Of a stretch of 51,735 nucleotides of DNA, positions 19,594 through 26,935 are shown piece by piece. The notes below the pieces were generated by a model, which had not been told where the DNA came from, searched no databases, and was given only the letters and a program-made list of their open reading frames with translations. Every line of letters begins with the position of its first letter. The first letter of the stretch is position 1. Position numbers and translations under genes: made by a program. The DNA is from Candidatus Altimarinota bacterium (lineage in GTDB: Bacteria > Patescibacteriota > Gracilibacteria > UBA1369 > LOWO2-01-FULL-3): contig JALNWA010000008.1 in assembly GCA_023231115.1 (NCBI GenBank), positions 1-51,735 on the forward strand. Reading direction: 5' to 3'.

Positions 19594-19599
19594 TAGAAT
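19572..19599 (+). promoter_or_regulatory. Promoter of the mannose-1-phosphate guanylyltransferase gene, near-leaderless
   Basis: -10 TAGAAT (19594-19599) overlaps the end of gpmI; a weak -35 TGGAAA (19572-19577) sits 16 bp away. The ATG at 19607 begins 8 nt after the -10, so the mRNA would have almost no leader. Confidence 0.45.
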
Positions 19600-19606
19600 A
19601 GACACC

Positions 19607-20653
19607 ATGAAAGCAGTAATACTAGCAGGAGGAGGAGGAACACGACTTTGGCCGCTCTCGACAGAGAAAACTCCAAAGCAGTTTCAAAAACTAGTTTCGG
19701 ACAAAACCCTCATAGAGGAAACCTTGGACAGACTATCTTTTTTAGACCCAAAAGATATTTATATAGCCACAAACAAAGCACACAAACCTCTTGTACAAAA
19801 AATTTGCACACATGTCCCCGAAGAAAACATAATAATAGAACCCGCGCTCAGAGATACGGCTTCCTGTATTGGGCTTGCCGCGGCCATTATTGAAAAAAAA
19901 CATCCGAACGAAGTTATGGCCGTCATTTACGCGGATCATTTGATAAAAAACAAAACGGAATTTGAGGAAAAACTGCGCATCGCAGAAGCATTGGCAAAAG
20001 AAGAACACACATTAAACATCGTTGAAGTAAAAGCTATATCCCCAAGCACAAATTATGGCTACGTTAAACTCGGAGCCCTTCATAAAAAAGTAAATGGAAC
20101 AGAGGTCTACACATTAGACAGTTTCAAAGAAAAGCCTACGCTTGCACAAGCGGAAGAATTTATAAAAGAAGGAAATTACCTTTGGAATACAGGAATTTAT
20201 GTGTGGGAATGCTCTACCCTGCTCCACTATTATAAGGAATACAAACCCGAGACATATGAGAAATTAAAAAAGATCTCTGAAAGTTTCGGTACACAATCAT
20301 ATGAAAATACGCTAGAATCCATATATCCAACGCTCGAAAAAACATCAATTGACTATGCAATAATGGAAAATGTTGACCCAAAGAAAGTAAGAATCTTGAA
20401 GTCTGACCTTGGATGGTCCGATATCGGAAACTTCGAAACAATCTGGGAAGTGCAAGAAAAAGACGCACAATCAAACGTAAAACGCGGAAAAGTAGCTTCA
20501 TTGGACACAGAAAATTCATTAATCTACAACGACACAGATAAAAAAATGGCTGTAATCGGACTAAAAAACATAGTAGTAGTAAACACAAAAGACGGAATAT
20601 TAATATGCGACAAATCGCAATGTAAAAGAATTAAAGAACTAAATAATGGATAA
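19607..20653 (+). CDS. manC: Mannose-1-phosphate guanylyltransferase (ManC-type nucleotidyltransferase domain)
   Basis: Makes GDP-mannose from GTP and mannose-1-phosphate. The 348-residue GT-A-fold protein has the signature AVILAGGGGTRLWPLS (3-18) with PKQF nearby, a substrate loop with YVKLG, ATNKAHKPL, and the family motif SIDYAIMENVDPKKVRILKS followed by DLGWSDIGNF. It lacks the C-terminal mannose-6-phosphate isomerase cupin of type II bifunctional ManC, but a separate cupin gene overlaps its end by 8 nt. GDP-mannose would feed exopolysaccharide. Another hexose-1-phosphate nucleotidyltransferase is the main alternative. Confidence 0.88.
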   Translation: MKAVILAGGGGTRLWPLSTEKTPKQFQKLVSDKTLIEETLDRLSFLDPKDIYIATNKAHKPLVQKICTHVPEENIIIEPALRDTASCIGLAAAIIEKKHPNEVMAVIYADHLIKNKTEFEEKLRIAEALAKEEHTLNIVEVKAISPSTNYGYVKLGALHKKVNGTEVYTLDSFKEKPTLAQAEEFIKEGNYLWNTGIYVWECSTLLHYYKEYKPETYEKLKKISESFGTQSYENTLESIYPTLEKTSIDYAIMENVDPKKVRILKSDLGWSDIGNFETIWEVQEKDAQSNVKRGKVASLDTENSLIYNDTDKKMAVIGLKNIVVVNTKDGILICDKSQCKRIKELNNG

Positions 20654-21044
20654 AGTTGAAATAAAGCTAAAGCCATGGGGACGCGAAATATGGTTTGCTC
20701 AAACAGACAAATACGCAGGAAAAATCCTTGAAATAACAAAAGGACATCGCTACAGCCTGCAGTACCATGAGAAAAAAGCTGAAACACAATACATTTTAAG
20801 CGGAAAAGCAAAACTTATCTACGGCACAGAGATAACAAACCTGCAAGAGAAAATTCTAAATGCTGGTGACAAATTTGACATAACTCCATATACTATCCAC
20901 CGCTTGGAAGCCTTGGAAGATAATACTAAGGTTTTTGAGGTATCAACGCCGGAACTCGATGATGTCGTAAAACTGGACGACGATTACGGAAGATCAGGAA
21001 AAGGAAACGACCCAAGCCTTGATGAGAAATTACATAATAAATAA
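20646..21044 (+). CDS. Cupin-domain protein, mannose-6-phosphate isomerase type II-like
   Basis: A 132-residue single cupin. The motif GHRYSLQYHEKKAETQYILSG (about 33-53) holds metal-binding His and Glu residues, and DKFDITPYTIHRLEAL (about 77-92) is the second cupin motif. It resembles the C-terminal domain of bifunctional ManC/AlgA enzymes, which converts fructose-6-phosphate to mannose-6-phosphate. Its gene overlaps the guanylyltransferase gene by 8 nt, so the two together may replace the fused enzyme. Isomerase activity is inferred; other cupin functions are possible. Confidence 0.8.
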   Translation: MDKVEIKLKPWGREIWFAQTDKYAGKILEITKGHRYSLQYHEKKAETQYILSGKAKLIYGTEITNLQEKILNAGDKFDITPYTIHRLEALEDNTKVFEVSTPELDDVVKLDDDYGRSGKGNDPSLDEKLHNK

Positions 21045-21071
21045 AAATTTAAATACTAATAACACACAAAC

Positions 21072-24000
21072 ATGAAAAGATTTTTATCTTGGAAAATAGC
21101 GGGAATAATCCTTATTGCATTATTTTTGGGATTTTATGATCTCCCAGCAAAAACGCAAACAAAGATATTTCCATTGACTCCGGAGGCAATCACTACAACA
21201 GGCTTACAGCTTGGTCTTGATCTTCAAGGAGGCTCTCAGCTCGATTATAAAATTGACCTTAGAGAAGTACCAGAAGAATACCAACAAGACATTGTCGATG
21301 GTGTTATGGACGTTATTACAAAGCGCGTAAATAAACTTGGAGTTGCTGAACCAAACATTTATATTTCAGATCTTCCAGGAGAAAAACACATCATTGTTGA
21401 ATTGGCCGAAAACGCAAAAATCACACAAGTGGATGTAGATCAATATCTTAATGTAGGAAAACCTGAAGAAGAGAAAAAAACTCCTGACACATTAACAGCA
21501 GACGAGAAAAAACAAGTAAGCTTGGAAAAAGCAAAAGCAACAGTTGGAAAAACAATCCAATTGGAATTTAAAGAACAAAAAACAACAGTAGATCCAAAAG
21601 AAAAAGAGAATGTAAAAACAAATGCACTTAATGCCCTTAACGACATAAAAGGAGGACAAAAATTTGAAGTTGTAGCTCAAGAAGAATCATTACTAAATCC
21701 TGAAAAAGTAAGATACGATCAACCTGAACTCCAAACAGAAGACCAAATTACAACATCAATAAAAGATGCATTAGCAAAACTGAAAGTCGGAGAATACACA
21801 AAAGAATTAGTTGAGACAGGAGGAACTTTCACAATGGACGCATCAGGTAACGCAATCGAAGATACTGGACTTGGAATTATCAAACTTATAGATAAACAAG
21901 AAGAAAAACTCGATAAAAAAGAGGTTTCAGTAAGCCACATTTTGATAGCATACAAAGACGCAAAATCTGCAGATGCTTCTCTAACAAGAACACAAGACGA
22001 AGCAAAACAACTTGCAGAAGAACTAAAAACAAAACTTGAAGCCGGAGAAGATTTCTCAAAACTTGCAAAAGAATATTCAGACGACAAGAGCAATAAAGAC
22101 GCAGGCGGAGTTTTGGATACAGCCGTAACAGGAGAAGGAACATATGTATACAATTTTGAAGACGCCGCTCTTAAACTAACAAAAACAGGTGAAGTAAGCC
22201 CTGTTACAAAAACGGAATTTGGATATCACATTATCAAAGCAAATGATGTAAAAACATCTGTAAATCAAACGAAATATCAATACGAAGCCATTATCTTCTC
22301 AACTCTTCCTGATGCATGGCAAGACACAGGTCTTACAGGAAAATATTTCGTACACGCAGACGTACAATTGGATAATTTCTATCAACCATATGTATCAATC
22401 CAATTCAACGACGAAGGAGCAAAACTTTTCGAAGAAATAACAGCAAAAAATGTAGGAAAACCTGTAGCGATATTTGTTGGAGGAGAGAATATTTCATCTC
22501 CAAAAGTTAACGAAAAAATAGCGGGAGGACAAGCTCAAATAAGCGGAAATTTCACAGCTGAAGAAGCTAAAGAATTAGCAAGAAACCTAAACACAGGAGC
22601 AATTCCAGCACCAATTTTACTTTCAGGAGAATACACAATCGGAGCTACACTTGGAGCGGAAGCTCTAAATCAAAGTTTGGTCGCAGGACTCATCGGATTA
22701 CTATTGGTAATAGCATTCATGATTTTCATGTACAGACTTCCTGGTGTTTTCGCCAGCGCGGCATTGCTTGTTTACCTTAGCATTTCGCTTTTCGTAATCA
22801 AATCACAGCTCCCAATGTGGGTAGCATTAATAATTTCAATTTCGATATTCATATTCCTGTTGGTTAAAGTTATAAACAGCAAAGACTCTGGATGGGAAAA
22901 ATTAATTTCGTTTATATTGAGTTGTCTGGCCTTCGTCTTTATTACATTAATACTAAAGAGCGGTGTTGTAATGACACTTGCCGGAATTGCCGGAGTAATA
23001 ATGTCTATGGGAATGGCCGTAGATGCGAATGTTCTTATTTTTGAAAGACTTAAAGAAGAATTGAAACAAGGAAAAACTTTCTCTGCCGCACTTGATGCCG
23101 GATTTGATAGAGCATGGGCCGCAATCAGAGATTCAAATTTCTCGACATTGATCACTTGTGTAATCTTGTACTACTTCGGAAGCTCAATGATTCAAGGATT
23201 TGCGCTTAACTTGGGTATAGGTGTCATCATCTCAATGTTCACAGCAATCATTGTCACAAAAACATTGCTTAAAACAATCGTAGGAAAAGAAATAACAAAA
23301 AATTTGAAACTATTCGGAGTGGATTTAGAGGCAAAAGCGCCAAAACAAATTCCATTCATGAAGAATTCAAAAAAATTCTTAACATTCTCAGGAACATTGT
23401 TTGTTCTTTCAATCCTTTCATTCTTCGTCCTTGGAGCAAACTTGGGAACAGACTTCACAGGAGGAACACTTCTAGAATTCAAGTTTGAGCAACCTATTGC
23501 AAAAGAAGAAATCTCAAAAGCCTTGGTAAATGCGGAAAACGAATTAAAGAATTTGGGAACGTCAATAATAGAAACGAAAAAAGAAAGTACAACTTCAGAT
23601 AAATCAGTAATCAGCCCGACAGCAACTTCAGTAAAAGAAAAAGCTATCACATCTGAAAATCCTGAAAGCGAAGAAGTTATTGACCTTGCTTCAGCGACAA
23701 TTTTGCAATCTGAAGACAACGGATACATTATAAAAACAAAATATCTCACAACTCAAACTCACGAAAAATTATTATCAATTCTAGAAGACACACTTCCAAA
23801 ATTTGAAGAAGCAAGATTCACAACAATGGGAGCGATTGTCGGATCAAGCATGCTTCAAAAAGCCCTTGTATCTGTACTTCTAGCGGCATTCATGATTATT
23901 ATTTATATCTCATTTGCATTCAGAAAAATTCCAAAACAATTACATCCATGGAGATTTGGAGTGTCAGCGGTAATCGCACTTGTACATGATGTAACAATCG

Positions 24001-24386
24001 TAACAGGACTATTCATAGTGCTTGGAAAAATCACAGGAGTTGAAATAGACGCACTATTTATAACTGCGATGCTAACTGTTCTTGGATATTCAGTAAATGA
24101 TACAATTGTCATCTTCGATAGATTGAGAGAAAACATTCTTATACATGGAACTTCAGACAATTTCGCACAGGTCACAGATGATGCCTTAAATCAGACCCTA
24201 AGAAGGTCTATGGGAACAGCCGCCGCAACAATGCTTGCGTTGACATCAATACTTGTGTTTGGAAGCTCTAGCGTCTTCTATTTCATTCTAGCGCTTACAA
24301 TCGGTATTTTGTTCGGAACATATTCTTCAATTTTCGTAGCCCCTGCAATTCTAATTCATTGGAAAGCATGGACTGACAAAAAATAG
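21072..24386 (+). CDS. secDF: SecD-SecF fusion protein with inserted parvulin-like domains
   Basis: Proton-motive-force-driven membrane factor that pulls secreted proteins through SecYEG. The 1104-residue fusion has an N-terminal helix (7-23) and the SecD P1 start GLQLGLDLQGGSQLDY (44-59). It then has an insert of ~260 residues, the rest of P1 (about 400-530), six helices with GMAVDANVLIFERLKEE, the SecF start GANLGTDFTGGTLLEF, a low-complexity loop, and six helices with LGYSVNDTIVIFDRLREN. The insert contains a good PpiC/parvulin domain at 284-394 (VSVSHILI, LEAGEDFSKLAKEYSDD, GGVLD, FGYHIIKANDV) and a more degenerate one at about 160-278 (GGQKFEVVAQEESL, LKVGEYTKELVET, GLGIIKLIDKQ). A bifunctional translocation factor and foldase is inferred. 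Confidence 0.95.
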   Translation: MKRFLSWKIAGIILIALFLGFYDLPAKTQTKIFPLTPEAITTTGLQLGLDLQGGSQLDYKIDLREVPEEYQQDIVDGVMDVITKRVNKLGVAEPNIYISDLPGEKHIIVELAENAKITQVDVDQYLNVGKPEEEKKTPDTLTADEKKQVSLEKAKATVGKTIQLEFKEQKTTVDPKEKENVKTNALNALNDIKGGQKFEVVAQEESLLNPEKVRYDQPELQTEDQITTSIKDALAKLKVGEYTKELVETGGTFTMDASGNAIEDTGLGIIKLIDKQEEKLDKKEVSVSHILIAYKDAKSADASLTRTQDEAKQLAEELKTKLEAGEDFSKLAKEYSDDKSNKDAGGVLDTAVTGEGTYVYNFEDAALKLTKTGEVSPVTKTEFGYHIIKANDVKTSVNQTKYQYEAIIFSTLPDAWQDTGLTGKYFVHADVQLDNFYQPYVSIQFNDEGAKLFEEITAKNVGKPVAIFVGGENISSPKVNEKIAGGQAQISGNFTAEEAKELARNLNTGAIPAPILLSGEYTIGATLGAEALNQSLVAGLIGLLLVIAFMIFMYRLPGVFASAALLVYLSISLFVIKSQLPMWVALIISISIFIFLLVKVINSKDSGWEKLISFILSCLAFVFITLILKSGVVMTLAGIAGVIMSMGMAVDANVLIFERLKEELKQGKTFSAALDAGFDRAWAAIRDSNFSTLITCVILYYFGSSMIQGFALNLGIGVIISMFTAIIVTKTLLKTIVGKEITKNLKLFGVDLEAKAPKQIPFMKNSKKFLTFSGTLFVLSILSFFVLGANLGTDFTGGTLLEFKFEQPIAKEEISKALVNAENELKNLGTSIIETKKESTTSDKSVISPTATSVKEKAITSENPESEEVIDLASATILQSEDNGYIIKTKYLTTQTHEKLLSILEDTLPKFEEARFTTMGAIVGSSMLQKALVSVLLAAFMIIIYISFAFRKIPKQLHPWRFGVSAVIALVHDVTIVTGLFIVLGKITGVEIDALFITAMLTVLGYSVNDTIVIFDRLRENILIHGTSDNFAQVTDDALNQTLRRSMGTAAATMLALTSILVFGSSSVFYFILALTIGILFGTYSSIFVAPAILIHWKAWTDKK

Positions 24387-24403
24387 AAATAAGAAATAAC
24401 AAG

Positions 24404-24431
24404 AAAGAGCTCCGCATTGCGGGGCTCTTTT
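24404..24431 (+). terminator. Intrinsic terminator after secDF
   Basis: Stem AAAGAGC-T-CCGC (24404-24415) pairs with GCGG-G-GCTCTTT (24419-24430) around an ATT loop, with one T-G wobble, and runs into TTTT. It is the only clear GC-rich hairpin with a T-run that I found. The tRNA promoter -35 lies in its descending strand. Confidence 0.8.
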
Positions 24432-24445
24432 AAAACCGCTATAAT
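24417..24445 (+). promoter_or_regulatory. Promoter of tRNA-Arg, nested in the terminator
   Basis: -10 TATAAT (24440-24445) with -35 TTGCGG (24417-24422) at 17 bp. The -35 falls inside the terminator hairpin of secDF. Transcription would start about 10 nt before the tRNA. Confidence 0.55.
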
Positions 24446-24462
24446 CTCCACGTTAATAATAT

Positions 24463-24539
24463 GCACCGCTAGCTCAACTGGATAGAGCGTTGGTCTTCGG
24501 AACCGAAGGTTGCAGGTTCGACCCCTGCGCGGTGCACCA
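24463..24539 (+). tRNA. tRNA-Arg (anticodon UCG), CCA encoded
   Basis: 77-nt cloverleaf. Acceptor GCACCGC (24463-24469) pairs with GCGGTGC (24529-24535); the D-stem is GCTC/GAGC. Anticodon stem TTGGT/ACCGA encloses the loop CTTCGGA, giving anticodon TCG (reads CGA and probably other CGN codons). T-stem GCAGG/CCTGC encloses loop TTCGACC. Discriminator A and the CCA tail are encoded. A small hairpin (24541-24555) follows. Confidence 0.95.
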
Positions 24540-24540
24540 A

Positions 24541-24555
24541 TGCGACAAAGTCGCA
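24541..24555. other. Small hairpin after tRNA-Arg
   Basis: TGCGAC-AAA-GTCGCA is a perfect 6-bp stem 1 nt after the encoded CCA. No T-run follows, so it is not a classic terminator. It could aid 3'-end processing or separate the tRNA from the convergent gene. Confidence 0.4.
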
Positions 24556-24582
24556 CGGTATTCTTGTATCCCGGTATTCCCA

Positions 24583-25173
24583 TTACAAAATCCCCTCTTT
24601 CGTAATCGGTCTTTGCTCCCTGCTTCCATTATAAATCATCGTGAAAGCCGTGATTCCCTGATCAAAGGTTTTTTCAGAAACAATATTTTTCACAACAGCA
24701 TTTAATAAAAAGTCCAAAACTTTTTCCCAATTTTCGCAATATTTGGAATTTGAAATTCCCAAAACTTTTCTCACAAAATCACTTCCATATTCATGCAAAG
24801 AATCCAAATATTTATCGCGATGTTCTATCACATGTAGCAAAAGCCCGTCATGTGAAATCACCAAAAAATCAAAAATCACTTCACACATTTTGTCATATTT
24901 TTCATCAAGAACGCCAAGCATATCCCTCAAATGAGCCATTCCGTGCCTGACATATTGATCCAAGAAAAAATCGCTGTTCGCAACAACACACTTGTAAAGA
25001 AGATTATTTTCAAAAACCAAATAATCAAAAACCACGCCAAATTCCTCGTCGTTCAAAGCAATTTCCTCCTTAAGTTTTGTAGGCCCAAGCACAATATATC
25101 TTCGAACAAGTTCGTCTTCATGTCCCTTCGCAATCCTCTCAATAACCAAATTTTTATCTTTTTCATTAAGCAT
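24583..25173 (-). CDS. Hypothetical protein with three internal ~45-residue helical repeats
   Basis: 196 residues, no family recognised. Three segments align with one another: about 24-75 (VRRYIVLGPTKLKEEIALND then VVFDYLV), about 75-127 (VRHGMAHLRDMLGVLDEKYD then VIFDFLV), and about 126-178 (HEYGSDFVRKVLGISNSKYC then KVLDFLL). The shared pattern is a helix with (L/V)R-x-x-LG(V/I)-x-(D/N)-x-KY followed by FDFLV. This suggests an alpha-solenoid-like soluble protein, perhaps for protein-protein contacts. It is convergent with tRNA-Arg and has its own strong promoter (25207-25234). Confidence 0.75.
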   Translation of the reverse strand: MLNEKDKNLVIERIAKGHEDELVRRYIVLGPTKLKEEIALNDEEFGVVFDYLVFENNLLYKCVVANSDFFLDQYVRHGMAHLRDMLGVLDEKYDKMCEVIFDFLVISHDGLLLHVIEHRDKYLDSLHEYGSDFVRKVLGISNSKYCENWEKVLDFLLNAVVKNIVSEKTFDQGITAFTMIYNGSREQRPITKEGIL

Positions 25174-25206
25174 TCAAATTGCGTTAATTAAAGCTAAAAG
25201 CATACT

Positions 25207-25234
25207 ATAATACACCAATCTGGGAACTTGTCAA
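25207..25234 (-). promoter_or_regulatory. Promoter of the 196-codon repeat gene
   Basis: Minus strand: -35 TTGACA (25234-25229), 16-bp spacer, -10 TATTAT (25212-25207); ATG at 25173. Confidence 0.7.
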
Positions 25235-25242
25235 CCCACGAA

Positions 25243-26739
25243 TTAATGACACTCGGGAAGAGTCTTTTCAGCATCGCTAATATCATTCAAACGGGCATAT
25301 CCCTCAGCGGCAGACAAAATCGCCCTCTTTAGTCCGTCACTGCTAAGCAATCCGGAAAGTCTATCCATTGAACCGGTAAAGTCCTCAATTTTAAAATCAC
25401 CTGTAGTAAGTTTAACCTCAAGATTTACAGCAACTTTATTAATAACTTCTGCATAAATTTTTGAAATCTCAACAGCAATTTCTCCTCTTTTTTTCTGTTC
25501 AACATCCCCAATTTTCATATAGATTTGTCCGGTTCTGAATTGATCGACAATGTATTTCAAAAAAACATAAAAATTCTTAATATCTTCATTTTCAGAAGCA
25601 GTCACAGCTTTCCTTCTTTTTCCAGAATTAAATAATCCATCGTATTCCTTTTTAAGAGTTTCAAGAAGTTGACTGTTAAAAAATTTACCGTCAACTTCAG
25701 CAAAAAATCTCGCATCGGCCTGCTCTTTAGTCAAAGAAGATCCTTCAGAAGTCCCTTTCAAAACACTATTAACATTATTTTTCAAACCATACTGAATCAT
25801 AAAAATTCTCAAAGCGGAAAGAAGTTTTTCAAAATTCTTAAAATTAAACTGGTCATAAATATCTACGTCATTCCCTTTCTCTTCAACAAATCTAGGCCTT
25901 TTAATGCCCGTACATTGCTGAATCATCCCATCGACAACTCTACCAATTTCTTCAAAAGAACGACCGGATTCAACAGCAGGAACAACATTTCCGTTTCTCA
26001 CCATCATATCGTTAAATATTTCCCCGCCTACTTTACTAAAATCAAGATTTTCTATCCTTCGTGACATACTTGGTCCACTATACGACACAATCCTTGATTC
26101 TTCTTGAATCCTATTGCAAACACTTTCAAATTTTTTAACAAAATCAAACAACGAAATTTTATCAGAATCAAGTCCACTATGAACAAGACATAATTTTAAA
26201 AAAAACAAATCACGAACCCCGCACACCCCATGTTTTTGCCCATCAAGTTGATAATAAGCAGTCCAGTTTAACTCAGAAAAAAGCTTAACTTCACCCCTCG
26301 CTCTCTCAATAAGCAAAGACAATTCCCCCCTGACAAAAGCATAAAGCTCATTGTTTTCGACAGAAACATTTTCACTATTTTTTCCGCATGCAATCGCACC
26401 CTTGAATTTAACTTTAGGAGCAACTTGTGGATACACATACCTATCCATAATAAAAGGAACAACGTCAACATATTTCTCACCGGTTTTCCTGCGGGATACG
26501 TGATAAAATTCATGATAAGCTTTCACAAGAGCATCTCTATTTTTAAAAAGATATTCAGCAACAAATTCAGCATAAGTTTTTGGATTTTCACAAAACTTTT
26601 CAATTTTACTTCGGTAAACAGCATCTTCATTTTGCTGAGCTTGCAAAGACACAGAATTATTTTTCTTTCTTCGTTCTATGTTAGTCACAGCCAACTGAAC
26701 AACTTCATCTCTTTCAAAATTTTCCAGATCTTCAACCAT
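25243..26739 (-). CDS. Hypothetical protein, 498 residues
   Basis: I do not recognise a family. The protein is soluble-looking, mainly helical and charged, without signal peptide or transmembrane helix. Visible segments include EFVAEYLFKNRDALVKAYHE (about 59-78), an Asn/Glu-rich linker near ENVSVENNELY, a cysteine-containing stretch HGVCGVRDLFFLKLCLVHSG (about 169-188), and a C-terminal helical region ending DISDAEKTLPECH. It is divergent from the RND efflux operon, and both promoters carry the motif TTGACAG(A)TTTGAC, so co-regulation is possible. A lineage-specific protein is the most likely reading. Confidence 0.7.
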   Translation of the reverse strand: MVEDLENFERDEVVQLAVTNIERRKKNNSVSLQAQQNEDAVYRSKIEKFCENPKTYAEFVAEYLFKNRDALVKAYHEFYHVSRRKTGEKYVDVVPFIMDRYVYPQVAPKVKFKGAIACGKNSENVSVENNELYAFVRGELSLLIERARGEVKLFSELNWTAYYQLDGQKHGVCGVRDLFFLKLCLVHSGLDSDKISLFDFVKKFESVCNRIQEESRIVSYSGPSMSRRIENLDFSKVGGEIFNDMMVRNGNVVPAVESGRSFEEIGRVVDGMIQQCTGIKRPRFVEEKGNDVDIYDQFNFKNFEKLLSALRIFMIQYGLKNNVNSVLKGTSEGSSLTKEQADARFFAEVDGKFFNSQLLETLKKEYDGLFNSGKRRKAVTASENEDIKNFYVFLKYIVDQFRTGQIYMKIGDVEQKKRGEIAVEISKIYAEVINKVAVNLEVKLTTGDFKIEDFTGSMDRLSGLLSSDGLKRAILSAAEGYARLNDISDAEKTLPECH

Positions 26740-26782
26740 AAATTTGATGGATAAAATAAAACATTAAAAAACCAAGAAGTAG

Positions 26783-26811
26783 ACTTTAACGCAAAAAGGT
26801 CAAACTGTCAA
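26783..26811 (-). promoter_or_regulatory. Promoter of the 498-codon gene
   Basis: Minus strand: -35 TTGACA (26811-26806), 17-bp spacer, -10 TAAAGT (26788-26783). The -35 begins the motif TTGACAGTTTGACC (26811-26798). Confidence 0.7.
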
Positions 26812-26873
26812 TAGTCGTTTTTACAGCAGGAATTAAAGCTTTCGAATAAAGGTAATTTAAAACATTTCAATCC

Positions 26874-26902
26874 TTGACAGATTTGACAAAATGGCGGACA
26901 AT
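26874..26902 (+). promoter_or_regulatory. Promoter of the RND efflux operon
   Basis: -35 TTGACA (26874-26879), 17-bp spacer, -10 GACAAT (26897-26902). The -35 begins TTGACAGATTTGAC (26874-26887), which contains a second TTGACA (26883-26888). The promoter overlaps an upstream in-frame ATG (26891), so translation should begin at 26936. Confidence 0.65.
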
Positions 26903-26935
26903 TCACCACTATTAAGCACCTATAAGCACAAAACA

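Noticed and set aside
26891..26935. ATG at 26891 as start of the efflux adaptor
   Set aside because: It lies inside the -35/-10 interval and would place 15 polar residues before the membrane anchor.
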